Assembly: GCF_000559085.1 (NCBI RefSeq)
Contig: NZ_JALN02000002.1
Coordinates: 1-64,000 of the forward strand
DNA: 64,000 bases
DNA from: Mycolicibacterium aromaticivorans JS19b1 = JCM 16368
Lineage (GTDB): Bacteria; Actinomycetota; Actinomycetes; Mycobacteriales; Mycobacteriaceae
Direction: 5' to 3'
The translations under genes were made by a program, and so were the position numbers. Each line of letters begins with the position of its first letter. Position 1 is the stretch's first letter. This document shows, piece after piece, positions 1-8,128 of the stretch. The notes beneath the pieces are model-generated. The model made no database searches. It had not been told where the DNA came from and saw only the letters and a program-made list of their open reading frames with translations.

Positions 1-349
1 ACACGTTCGTCTTTCCGCGTATCGATTAGACGCTTAACGATGTGATCCGCGGGTACGCATCGGCGCCGGCGCTCTTCTGCGGGTTTCGCGGTGGTGAATT
101 TAGCAACATGAAGGCGATTGTCGACTGCGCGGACGTCGTCGATCTGAAACTCGACGACACGTTCCTCGGTACGCTCAGGCGCGTGGCTTCGCCGTGGATC
201 CTGCCGGGCGCGCAGCCCGCGGATGGGCCCTAGGTCGAGCACACTACTCCGTATGTGACGTCGAATATCGTCGGCGGAGAGGAATTCCAGGCTCTCGACT
301 ACTGCCGGGTACGGGCTGAACCGTCTCCGGTTTGATGCCGGCTTCGTAG
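1..349. other. Unassigned left-edge sequence
   Basis: No gene is recognised here. A short open frame on the + strand (42-233, 63 codons) has no familiar motif and no convincing ribosome binding site. The region abuts a degraded transposase fragment and is probably mobile-element debris. Confidence 0.3.
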
Positions 350-692
350 GTGAGATATCGCCGGCTGGACGCCGGAGTCGAGCATAATAGGCGGTCTCGT
401 ATTCCTCTGGCGGGACGTAGTCGAGGAGGCTGTGGAGGCGCCGATTGTTGAACCAGTCGACCTATTCCATCCAGGCTTATTCGACCTCGTCGAGGGTGCG
501 CAGCGGGCCACTGAGGAACGGACTGCCCCGACCGGTGGCTTCGGTCTTGAACAACCCGATCGTCGTCTCAGCCAACGCATTGTCGTAAGCGTCACCGACA
601 CGGCCGATCGATGCCGCAATCCCTTCCAGCACAAGAGTTTCCGCGAACGCGATGGATGCGTATTGGGCGGATTCAACTGATCGTCGCAACAC
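350..692 (-). pseudogene. IS3-family orfB transposase fragment, C-terminal part
   Basis: Read on the minus strand, this is the C-terminal part of an IS3-family DDE transposase. The GRVGDAYDNALAETTIGLFKTE stretch around the catalytic Glu is visible at about 555-625, followed by a VDWFNNRRLH motif and a PPEEYE-type tail near 380-450. The frame is broken by a stop at 477-479 just after the LDEVE motif and a second stop 12 bases further on. The N-terminal two thirds are absent. It belongs to a different element from the intact IS3 copy that follows, and is decayed debris rather than a working transposase. Confidence 0.75.
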
Positions 693-922
693 CTCGAATT
701 ATCGGAGGTGTGCGATGGGGGTACGGGAACCGGCAGTTGGAGGTCCGTGGCTATCGGCGTCAGATTCCCTCACCGGGGGCCGATATTCCGCAGTTCTCCA
801 CTTACACCACCTGGCACCTGTGTCTGACCGATCTGGCCCGGATGGGCTGGGGGGACTTGACCCGTGTGTTGGACACGCTCAATCCCAGGAATGTGCTGGG
901 GGAAGCGAGATGATCCAACCCG

Positions 923-1253
923 ATGGCAAGGAAAAATTACCCCGATGAGTTCAAGCGTGACGCGGTCGCGCTCTACCGGGACACCGAGGGCGCGACGATC
1001 GCCCAGATCGCTGCCGAGCTCGGTGTCAGCGAGGCCACGCTCTCGGCGTGGTGCAAGTCGCCGGGGTGCCGATTCGGCACCGCCGCGGTGTCGTAGTGGC
1101 CGAGCCTGTGCTAGGGCCGAGAGCCCTGAGCAGGAGCTGGCCCGCCTCCGCAGTGAGGTCAAGGCGTTACGCGCCACCGAGGCGCGGTTGTCCACCGAGC
1201 GTGACATCTTGCGGTCGGCGGCCAAATATTTCGCCGGGGAGACGAACTGGTGA
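923..1253 (+). pseudogene. IS3-family orfA, frameshifted in this copy
   Basis: OrfA is the helix-turn-helix and leucine-zipper component of the IS3 transposase; its end supplies the N-terminus of the OrfAB fusion. In copy 2 it is an intact 110-residue frame beginning MARKNYPDEFKRDAV. Here the same start is present at 923, but one base is missing near 1059 (after GTGCAAGTC) and another near 1114 (CTAGGG instead of CTAGGGG). The total is 331 instead of 333 bases, so the frame is not restored. This copy cannot make OrfA or an OrfAB fusion and would depend on the other copy in trans. Confidence 0.85.
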
Positions 1254-2149
1254 GCCGCTTTCAGTTTGTCGCCGACCACCTGCACGCCTTCGAGGTGAAG
1301 TGGCTCTGCGCAGTCGTCGAGGTTGCGCGTTCGTCGTTCTACGCGTGGTTGGCCGGTGCTGACGGACGAGCGGCCCGTCGGGCTGCTGACGAGGCGCTGG
1401 CCGAGCGTATCCGCGCCGTCCACGACGAGGACAACACCTACGGGGCGCCGCGGATCACCGCCGAGCTCAACGACGGTGCGCCCGAGGGGCAGCGGGTCAA
1501 CCACAAGCGGGTGGCTCGGGTGATGCGCGGCGCCGGGATCGCCGGTTATCGACGCCGACGTCGGGTCAAGACGACCGTGGCGGACCCGGCGAACCAGAAG
1601 GTCCCCGACCTGCTCAAACGCGATTTCACCGCCGCGCAGGTCAACACCCGTTACGTCGGCGACATCACCTACTTGCCATTGGCGACCGGCGCCAACCTGT
1701 ACCTGGCCACCGTGATCGACTGCTGTTCACGGCGGGTCGCCGGGTGGGCGATCGCCGATCACATGCGCACCGAACTGGTCATCGATGCGCTCAAAGCCGC
1801 TGCTGCACTGCGGGGTTCACTGGCTGGTGCAATATTCCATGCAGATCATGGAAGTCAGTACACCTCACGGGATTTCGCGAATCTCTGCCGCGATCTGGGG
1901 GTCGTCCAGTCGATGGGTGCGGTGGGGTCAAGTGCCGATAACGCGTTGGCCGAATCGTTCAACGCCGCCCTCAAGCGCGAGATTCTGCAAGACCGTGCCT
2001 GCTGGCCGGACGCGGCGATCTGCCGCCGTGAGGTCTTTCGGTGGCTGGCCCGCTACAACACCACACGACGGCACTCCTACTGCCGTCATTCCAGCCCCGC
2101 GACCTACGAAAGGAACCTGACACCGGCTACGCTGCCCGAAGCCGCATAA
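1250..2149 (+). CDS. IS3-family transposase OrfB (DDE integrase domain)
   Basis: A 299-residue OrfB starting at GTG 1250, overlapping the end of orfA by 4 bases as is usual for IS3 elements. An N-terminal HTH_21-type region (residues about 10-110, including YGAPRITAEL) is followed by an rve integrase core. The DDE residues are seen in DITYLPL, FHADHGSQYTS and NALAESFNAALKRE, with the usual KRE context after the Glu. The protein is identical to the OrfB at 28453-29352. Alone it is probably insufficient, since the active enzyme is normally an OrfAB frameshift product and orfA is broken here. Confidence 0.9.
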   Translation: MSRFQFVADHLHAFEVKWLCAVVEVARSSFYAWLAGADGRAARRAADEALAERIRAVHDEDNTYGAPRITAELNDGAPEGQRVNHKRVARVMRGAGIAGYRRRRRVKTTVADPANQKVPDLLKRDFTAAQVNTRYVGDITYLPLATGANLYLATVIDCCSRRVAGWAIADHMRTELVIDALKAAAALRGSLAGAIFHADHGSQYTSRDFANLCRDLGVVQSMGAVGSSADNALAESFNAALKREILQDRACWPDAAICRREVFRWLARYNTTRRHSYCRHSSPATYERNLTPATLPEAA

Positions 2150-2189
2150 CCACAAATCCCGTGTCCACTACATGGGGGCAAGGCCCGGG

Positions 2190-2611
2190 AGCTGCACGGG
2201 ATAGGCCACCAATCGACCGAGTCGACGCTGACCTTCATTCACCTCTCGGGCCGCGATTTTGCCGAGAAGCTGAATCGTTCGATGACCTACGTGCATGCGC
2301 AGCGCATCGCCACGCTCACCGCGGTCGACGGCACGGGACGGGCCCGGCGTGGACGTTTTCGCTGCCCGTCGAAGGCTCCGAGCTGGACCGAGTGCACCGC
2401 TCGAATCGCGCCCGAAAGCACTGCGCTGCAACAGGGCCGGGCATCCCAACGCCGGCGCCAGCGGCGGGAAACATATCGCGCCCTGAGGTGCCAATACAGC
2501 CCCCATGTTGCTTTGTTCCTCTTTGTTCGTTGTTGAGGCGCCTGCATCGCGGCGTCAAGATTTTCCGCTCCGCGACCTGTGATGTGGAGAGCATTGAATC
2601 TAATGGACGAT
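2190..2611. other. Intergenic stretch between IS3 copy 1 and the tetR gene
   Basis: About 420 bases with no recognisable gene. Open frames run through it on both strands but have no familiar motifs, and one of them simply runs into the downstream TetR frame. The composition turns sharply AT-rich towards its right end. Confidence 0.4.
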
Positions 2612-2690
2612 TGGTATTAGTATTAGATATAGAATATCATGCGCTCGATTATTTAGTTCAACTTATTATTGATACTAATAGACACATGTG
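2612..2690 (+). promoter_or_regulatory. AT-rich promoter/operator region upstream of tetR
   Basis: An AT-rich island in otherwise GC-rich DNA. It holds an inverted repeat with 9-base arms, TATTAGTAT at 2615-2623 and ATACTAATA at 2672-2680, separated by 48 bases. A regulator binding both arms, possibly the TetR protein encoded 50 bases downstream, is an inference. No clear -35/-10 pair could be fixed because the AT-rich stretch offers several. Confidence 0.4.
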
Positions 2691-2730
2691 CGCAGTCGGG
2701 CGGCGGAGCTCCAGAGAGGAAGGCCATCCC

Positions 2731-3333
2731 TTGGCTACAAGAGCGACTACGGAGGCGAAGATATATGATGGAGCTTTGCGCGCCCTTGCTCGCCAGGGGC
2801 CGAAAAAGCTCGCAATGAGCGGTATCGCGGCGGAGGCGGGGGTGTCGGGTGGCACGCTCTACCGATACTTCAAAAACAAGGAAGACCTCCTCGAGTCGCT
2901 CGGCAATCATTTCGTCATGAGGTTGCGCGGGACCCTACAGGGGGCGATCGCCGAACAGCCCAATCCCGCCGATCGTCTGCCCTTGGTCGTGGATATCGTG
3001 CTGCGCTACTGGCAGGAGAACCCGGCAGCTGTCCAACTAGGACAACTCGAACCGGATTTCGTGATCGACTACATCAAGCAGGTGACACCCCAGTGGTCTG
3101 CCGCTATTCATGACGCCGTGGAGCCCGTCCTCGCCGATAGCCCGGCAGTCCAGCTCGGACTGGCAACACCGGATGAGATCGTGAACCTCATTGTTAGGAT
3201 GGCTTTTTCGCATTACTTCCTGCCTGTCAACGACTACCGTGAACTGCGCGACCTACTGCTCGCACTTGGGAGTTCGGCTGGGCTGGATCCAAAGAATGGT
3301 CGGATTGGGTCCGGACGCAAGGCCGCAAGCTGA
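2731..3333 (+). CDS. TetR/AcrR-family transcriptional regulator
   Basis: About 200 residues. The N-terminal TetR helix-turn-helix is clear: MSGIAAEAGVSGGTLYRYFKNKEDLL at about residues 28-55. The C-terminal ligand-binding region is variable. TTG 2731 is chosen as the start because an AGAGAGGA ribosome binding site lies at 2713-2720; an in-frame ATG at 2686 is the alternative. The gene sits in front of a broken FAH-family gene on the opposite strand and the aromatic island beyond it, so control of that island or of its own promoter is plausible but unproved. Confidence 0.85.
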   Translation: MATRATTEAKIYDGALRALARQGPKKLAMSGIAAEAGVSGGTLYRYFKNKEDLLESLGNHFVMRLRGTLQGAIAEQPNPADRLPLVVDIVLRYWQENPAAVQLGQLEPDFVIDYIKQVTPQWSAAIHDAVEPVLADSPAVQLGLATPDEIVNLIVRMAFSHYFLPVNDYRELRDLLLALGSSAGLDPKNGRIGSGRKAAS

Positions 3334-3336
3334 TGG

Positions 3337-4060
3337 TTACGACTGTTTAGCACCGACAACATCGCGCACCACGCTGATTCCTTCGATCTCGGCCTCGACC
3401 ACATCGCCTTCCTGGCGAATCGGCCGTCCCTGCATACCGATACCGTCGGCGGCCCCGGTGGACGCGATGTCACCCGCGTTCAAAGTGGCTCGCGCGGCGA
3501 CGTAGTCGAAACACTCGTCGAGGTTCCTAACGACCTTTTGGTCCGATCATGTTGATGCTCTTCACCATTGACGCGCAAGGTAATCTCCACATCGATCTGA
3601 CTCGATCCACCGAACTCATCCTGGTAGTGATCCACGGTCCCCTAAGTCGCTCCCGTGAGCCGCGCCTTGGTGGTGAACAAGTCCAATCCACCGACAGACG
3701 ACGCTGCATCTCTGGCACTGACATCGTTGCCCGCGGTGTAACCGAGCACAGCATCTGTTGGGTTTGTTCGCCGGAACAGCCGTGACTCCGACGAGCTCAA
3801 CCTCGAAATCAAGCTAATCGGTGATCGCCGGATTGGCCATCTCATCGCCGTGCCCGATGATCGCGACCCGGGGTCTAGGGAAGCCCACCATACTCGCCGG
3901 ACACTCGGTGACGCCGAGCTTCTCCAGGTTGGTCCAGTAGTTCATGCCGACGCCGATGATCGTAGAAGTCGAATTGATGGCGGCAGAAGCCGCACGTCCG
4001 CGAGCAGTACCGACGGACCGGCAAATTCGAATGCGCTCGACCGGCTGCACGCAGACCCGG
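3337..4060 (-). pseudogene. Fumarylacetoacetate hydrolase (FAH)-family gene, frameshifted
   Basis: Minus-strand pieces in different frames add up to most of an FAH-fold protein. An N-terminal piece (3814-4010) reads IIGVGMNYWTNLEKLG and then IIGHGDEM. A middle piece (about 3640-3790) contains AVLGYTAGNDVSARD. A further piece contains EITLRVNGE, and the C-terminal piece (3337-3530) reads FDYVAARATLNAGDIASTG and ends EAEIEGISVVRDVVGA. FAH-family enzymes act as hydratases, isomerases or hydrolases on ring-cleavage products, which fits the neighbourhood. At least two frameshifts and a stop at 3814-3816 make it non-functional as read. Confidence 0.75.
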
Positions 4061-4299
4061 CAACAAGCGACCACCACGGCGAGATGTTCGCCGCGCTGCA
4101 GCGGCGTCGCCGCCCTCTGGTACGGCGACCCGCGGTGCGCACCAGTCCCCGGCATCGACGGCACGACCGCGGCTTGGGCCGGCCGGGTGTCACACTGGCA
4201 CGACACCTCGAGCTCACCCCAAGGGTCCGCGCCACTGTCGCACCATCATGGTCAAGGCCGGGCGATGGTTAGCCGCCTAACATCGCGGGATCACGGATC

Positions 4300-4950
4300 C
4301 CGGGCCATGGACCCGCCAGACCTGCGCCCCTGGGTTGCGGCCGTGAACCGCATGAAGGTCGGCGACTATGTCACGCGCCGTGACCACATGCACGCCCGCG
4401 CAGGAACACCGACGTCCCCTCGCACCCAGGCCCACAACCTGATGGCGACCCGCACCTTCTTTCGCGACGGACAGGAGTGGGAGTAGATCTGCCGCCGCTT
4501 CGACCCGACCCGACCCGCGCGCTTCGCGGTACCCACGCAGCGCGGCCGCGCCGATGGACGCCAACCCCCGCGCCAACTTCGACATGCTCGCCGAAGGGGC
4601 TGTCTGCCTGCCCGACGCGCCCGTGCACAAGGACAGGCATCGTCTTCACCAAACCCGTCGATCCTCTTCTCGGACAGGCGATCGACGCATGGCGAGCACT
4701 GTCGCCTGGCGCAGCCGACCACGCTCAACCGCAAGACCGGCGAGCACGTCCACATGCTCTTCACCGTCCGCGCACACCGGTTGCGATGAATTTCATCCAA
4801 CCGCACAACCGCACTGCTCGACCGGGTCGTCAACGTACCCACTCCCGCTGGACCCAAGCTATGGAGACGGTGGCAGGCGTGCCGAGCTCACGCGGGGGTT
4901 CCACAAGTGGACCTGGTTGTCACACCACAGTACGTCGGCAGCCTAAATAA
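4300..4950 (+). pseudogene. Tyrosine recombinase/integrase remnant
   Basis: Degraded + strand coding sequence. The 4306-4486 frame ends in LMATRTFFRDGQEWE, and the following bases give RRFDP in the next frame. Around 4700-4790 a third frame reads AQPTTLNRKTGEHVHMLFTV followed by RAHR. This order resembles large actinobacterial site-specific integrases as I recall them. Several frameshifts and deletions are needed to join the pieces, and no complete catalytic R-H-R-Y set survives. It is a relic of a mobile element next to the start of the oxygenase island. Confidence 0.55.
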
Positions 4951-4954
4951 TAGG

Positions 4955-4983
4955 TTGCAAACAGTTTCCATCCTATGTAAGCT
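4955..4983 (+). promoter_or_regulatory. Candidate promoter for the first Rieske operon
   Basis: TTGCAA (4955-4960) and TAAGCT (4978-4983) are separated by 17 bases, the spacing expected of a sigma-70-type promoter; the -10 fits the mycobacterial TANNNT pattern. It lies 72 bases upstream of the first oxygenase start. The -35 match is weak. Confidence 0.35.
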
Positions 4984-5055
4984 CAGTGACAGTGTAACCC
5001 GCATCACATAGACGCCCATGGTCCTTCGGGCACGGATGATAGGAAGGTGCGCCCG

Positions 5056-6399
5056 GTGGCAACGATGGCGCCTGACGAGAAGACAATGCGACTGTTAGAA
5101 AATGCGCGCGGCTCGATCCTAAAGGGTCGCCTCCCTGCGTCTCTCATCGCTAATGCAGCGCTTTACGAGCTTGAATTGAAGCGAGTATTTGGTAGGACCT
5201 GGCAGTTTCTCTGCCACGAAGACGAGATCCCCAATGCGGGTGACTATGTAGTGCGCTACATCGCTGATAACTCAATTATTGTCGCGCGGCAGCAGGATAT
5301 GACGATTCGGGCGATGTCGAACTCGTGTCGGCACCGCGGCACGCTGCTTTGCCGAACCGAGTCTGGGAATGAGTCGGCGTTCCAGTGTCCGTACCACGGT
5401 TGGACCTATCGAAACAACGGTGATCTCATCGCGATACCTGCGCAGCAGGCAGTGTACGGTGCTGCGTTCGACAAGAGTCGGCTAGGGTTGCGCGCTCTGC
5501 CGATGCTGGACTCGTACGCGGGCCTTGTCTTCGGGTGTGTGTCGGATGAGGCGCCGGGACTGGATGAGTACCTCGGGGACATGCGCTGGTATCTCGACTT
5601 GATGATGAAGAAGAGCCCGGCCGGCCTTGAGGCGTGGGGTGCCCCGCAGCGTTGGGTGATTGACGCGAACTGGAAGACCGGCGCCGATAACTTTGTTGGG
5701 GACGGCTATCACACGGTCATGACGCACCGTTCGATGTGCGAGCTGGGGTTGTTACCGCCCGATAATGTGGCCGTTTCGCCGGCCCACGTCAGCCTATCGG
5801 GCGGGCACGGGGCGGGCGTTCTAGGCGCACCACCCGGCATACCCGCACCGCCGTACATGGGCTATCCCGAGGAAATCGTCTCCGGTCTCAGCGAGGGTTA
5901 CGGCGATGACGTCCATGGCGAGATGCTGAAACGGACGATGTTCATTCATGGCAATGTGTTCCCGAACTTGTCCTTCTTGAACGCCTTCATCGCCAAGGAC
6001 GGGCAGTCTATGCCGTTGCCCATTCTGACCTTGCGGCAATGGCGTCCCTTGGACGCAGCTCGTATGGAGGTGTGGTCGTGGTTCTTCGTGGAGCGCAACG
6101 CGCCCGAAGAGTTCAAGCAGCAGTCGTTTGAGACTTATGTTCGGACGTTCGGGGTCGGGGGTGTCTTCGAGCAGGATGACGCCGAGATATTCCAGGCTAT
6201 TACCAAGGGAACACGCGGCGAGTTGGCTGGTGGTGTGGAGCTGAACCTGGAGATGGGACTGGACAATCTGGCTCCTGATCCAACGTGGCTGGGCCCGGGA
6301 CGACCGTTGGCCAGTGGCTACGCCGAACAGAATCAGCGCGAGTACTGGAAGCAGTACTTCGACTATCTGGCCACACCGAGAAGGGATGAGAACGTATGA
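5056..6399 (+). CDS. Rieske aromatic-ring-hydroxylating dioxygenase, alpha subunit 1
   Basis: Catalytic large subunit (447 residues) of a three-component oxygenase that adds O2 across an aromatic ring. The Rieske [2Fe-2S] ligands are C91-x-H93 (NSCRHRG) and C111-x2-H114 (CPYHGW). The mononuclear iron ligands are H219 and H224 in GDGYHTVMTHRS, with an Asp in FEQDD at about residue 374. GTG 5056 is preferred because AGGAAG lies 9 bases upstream; GTG 5047 would sit on top of it. The beta subunit overlaps by 4 bases. The sequence is strikingly similar to alpha subunit 4 (25523-26923), suggesting an older duplication or related substrates. The true substrate is unknown. Confidence 0.93.
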   Translation: MATMAPDEKTMRLLENARGSILKGRLPASLIANAALYELELKRVFGRTWQFLCHEDEIPNAGDYVVRYIADNSIIVARQQDMTIRAMSNSCRHRGTLLCRTESGNESAFQCPYHGWTYRNNGDLIAIPAQQAVYGAAFDKSRLGLRALPMLDSYAGLVFGCVSDEAPGLDEYLGDMRWYLDLMMKKSPAGLEAWGAPQRWVIDANWKTGADNFVGDGYHTVMTHRSMCELGLLPPDNVAVSPAHVSLSGGHGAGVLGAPPGIPAPPYMGYPEEIVSGLSEGYGDDVHGEMLKRTMFIHGNVFPNLSFLNAFIAKDGQSMPLPILTLRQWRPLDAARMEVWSWFFVERNAPEEFKQQSFETYVRTFGVGGVFEQDDAEIFQAITKGTRGELAGGVELNLEMGLDNLAPDPTWLGPGRPLASGYAEQNQREYWKQYFDYLATPRRDENV

Positions 6400-6938
6400 C
6401 GACAACGGTGCCGCAGGATCCACCTCAGGCTGCGAGGGTTTCGCGCGACGTGCGCGAGGAAATCGAAGACTTCCTTTTCGACGAGGCCGATCTGTTGGAT
6501 CGCGATGAGTTCGAAGAGTGGCTGGAATTGCTGGCACCGGATGTGCACTATTTCGCGCGCGTCCGTCAGACGCTTCGCAGAGCAGGTGGCCCGGGGTTCT
6601 CTGAGCGCTCTATGCACCTGAGTGATAACTACACGAGTCTGAAGATGCGTATTCAGCGGCACCGAACGTCGTCGGATTGGGCTGAGGATCCTCCGTCGCG
6701 GATCCGGCACTACATCACCAATGTCAGGGTCAGGTCTGGTGAGGACGGCGATGAGTACCGTGTGACGTCGAATGCGTTGCTGGTGCGCACGCGCGCAGAC
6801 GAGCCTAAGGTGGAGACAGTCGCTGCCGAGCGCCGAGACATTATTCGTCGCGACGAGACGGGTTTGAAACTGGTCCAGCGCGAGATCCTGCTGGATCACA
6901 CCACGTTGCCCACGCACAACCTGTCATTCTGGATCTAA
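6396..6938 (+). CDS. Rieske dioxygenase beta subunit 1
   Basis: A 180-residue small subunit of the ring-hydroxylating oxygenase, SnoaL/NTF2-like cone fold, which assembles with alpha as an alpha3beta3 hexamer and has a structural role. Family features are the N-terminal EEIEDFLFDEADLLDRDEFEEWLELLAPDV stretch (abbreviated: acidic helix, then DEFEEWL), WAEDPPSRIRHYITNVRV in the middle and a C-terminal HNLSFWI. Its ATG overlaps the alpha stop codon (ATGA), giving translational coupling. Confidence 0.92.
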   Translation: MTTTVPQDPPQAARVSRDVREEIEDFLFDEADLLDRDEFEEWLELLAPDVHYFARVRQTLRRAGGPGFSERSMHLSDNYTSLKMRIQRHRTSSDWAEDPPSRIRHYITNVRVRSGEDGDEYRVTSNALLVRTRADEPKVETVAAERRDIIRRDETGLKLVQREILLDHTTLPTHNLSFWI

Positions 6939-7044
6939 GGTGCCGGTGAGCTTGACATCATTACGGCGGCGCCTCCGCCGAAACTCCGGCCCACGAACGT
7001 TGTGGCCGAGCGAATTTGGGTCTGTCCTTAAGGTAGGCCGGTAG

Positions 7045-8076
7045 GTGCGCGCAGCTATTTATCACGGTCGCGAAGACGTGCGGATTGAAGAGCTTCCCGA
7101 CCCGAGTCCACGTGCGGGCGAAGTGGTCATCGAGGTGGCCCGAGCGGGGATCTGCGGCACAGACCTGCATGAGTACATCGCCGGTCCGATGCATGCTGCG
7201 CCAGGGGTCGTCATTGGACACGAATATTCCGGGACGGTGGTCGGCGTCGGGTCCGGCGTGCGCGAGTTCACCGAAGGTGACCGAGTCTGCGGCGTCGGCG
7301 TTTTCGGCTGCGGTGAATGCGGCTTCTGCAAACAGGGCGCTGAAGCACTCTGCGGAACAGTCGGTTTCATCGGCTTCGCTGTCAACGGAGCACTTGCCCA
7401 CTACGCGTCGTTGCCGACGAAGGCGTTATTTCGCATCCCGGATGAGATCAGTCTCGCCGAGGCTGCCGTCGTTGAACCGATCGCGTCGGCGTACCACGCT
7501 GTCCGCCGTAGCGGGTTGGCAGCGGGTGGGACCGTCTTCATCGCCGGCGCTGGCCCGATCGGCCTCGCCCTGGTGCAGTTCTGCCTTGCCCAAGGTGCGA
7601 CTCAGGTCATCGTCAGTGAGGTTTCGGCGACGCGCCGCGTTGCCGCCCACCGGGTCGGGGCTACGCGCGTAATCGATCCTCTGGCGGAGGATGCAGTTGA
7701 GGTGGTTCGGACGTTGACGAACGGAAACGGCGTCGACATCTCCTTCGACGCTGCGGGCGTACAACCCGCGCTTGATGCGGCGTTGGGCGTTCTGCGCCCC
7801 CGCGGTCGATTGATGGTCGTGGCGATTTGGGAGGCCCCGGCCGGTATCGACATCAATCGAAGCGTCATGCGCGAAGCCAATATCGGCTTTTCATTCTGTT
7901 ACGAAGCCCAACGCCAGGTTCCGGCGATTCTTGACTTACTAGCTACGGGGGCGATCAGCCTCGGTGAACTGATCACCGACGAAATCCCGTTGGATGCCGT
8001 GGTCAGTCAGGGTCTCGAGGAACTGCGCGTCAACCGCGATGCACACGTAAAGATTCTGATCGACCCATCGGCATAG
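7045..8076 (+). CDS. Zinc-dependent medium-chain alcohol dehydrogenase
   Basis: A 343-residue MDR-superfamily dehydrogenase of the 2,3-butanediol/sorbitol dehydrogenase type. Catalytic zinc residues are C37 (ICGTDLHEY) and H59-E60 (GHEYSGTVVG). The structural zinc cysteines are C89, C92, C95 and C103. The NAD(P)-binding Rossmann motif is GAGPIGLALVQ. It starts at GTG 7045, 106 bases after the beta subunit. In this setting it may oxidise a dihydrodiol or an alcohol side chain, but the substrate cannot be read from sequence. Confidence 0.88.
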   Translation: MRAAIYHGREDVRIEELPDPSPRAGEVVIEVARAGICGTDLHEYIAGPMHAAPGVVIGHEYSGTVVGVGSGVREFTEGDRVCGVGVFGCGECGFCKQGAEALCGTVGFIGFAVNGALAHYASLPTKALFRIPDEISLAEAAVVEPIASAYHAVRRSGLAAGGTVFIAGAGPIGLALVQFCLAQGATQVIVSEVSATRRVAAHRVGATRVIDPLAEDAVEVVRTLTNGNGVDISFDAAGVQPALDAALGVLRPRGRLMVVAIWEAPAGIDINRSVMREANIGFSFCYEAQRQVPAILDLLATGAISLGELITDEIPLDAVVSQGLEELRVNRDAHVKILIDPSA

Positions 8077-8128
8077 CACGACCGGTATCGCGCCGTCGAT
8101 TGTCACGCCGCCCCACCAAAGGAGTTAA

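Larger units (their letters stand above)
852..2186 (+). mobile_element. IS3-family insertion sequence, copy 1 (about 1335 bp)
   Basis: The boundaries come from comparison with the inverted copy at 28416-29753. Both ends share an imperfect terminal inverted repeat: the left end reads GGGACTTGACCC and the right end, reverse complemented, reads GGGCCTTGCCCCC. The next bases out differ between the copies. The element is flanked by GGG on both sides (849-851 and 2187-2189), compatible with the 3-bp target duplication of IS3 elements, although GGG next to GGG could be chance. It carries a frameshifted orfA and an intact orfB. Relative to copy 2 it lacks three single bases: one in the left end and two in orfA. 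Confidence 0.85.

Noticed and set aside
2041..2730. Long N-terminal extension (to 430 residues) of the TetR gene
   Set aside because: The upstream part overlaps the transposase gene and the AT-rich promoter and shows no domain; TTG 2731 has a ribosome binding site.
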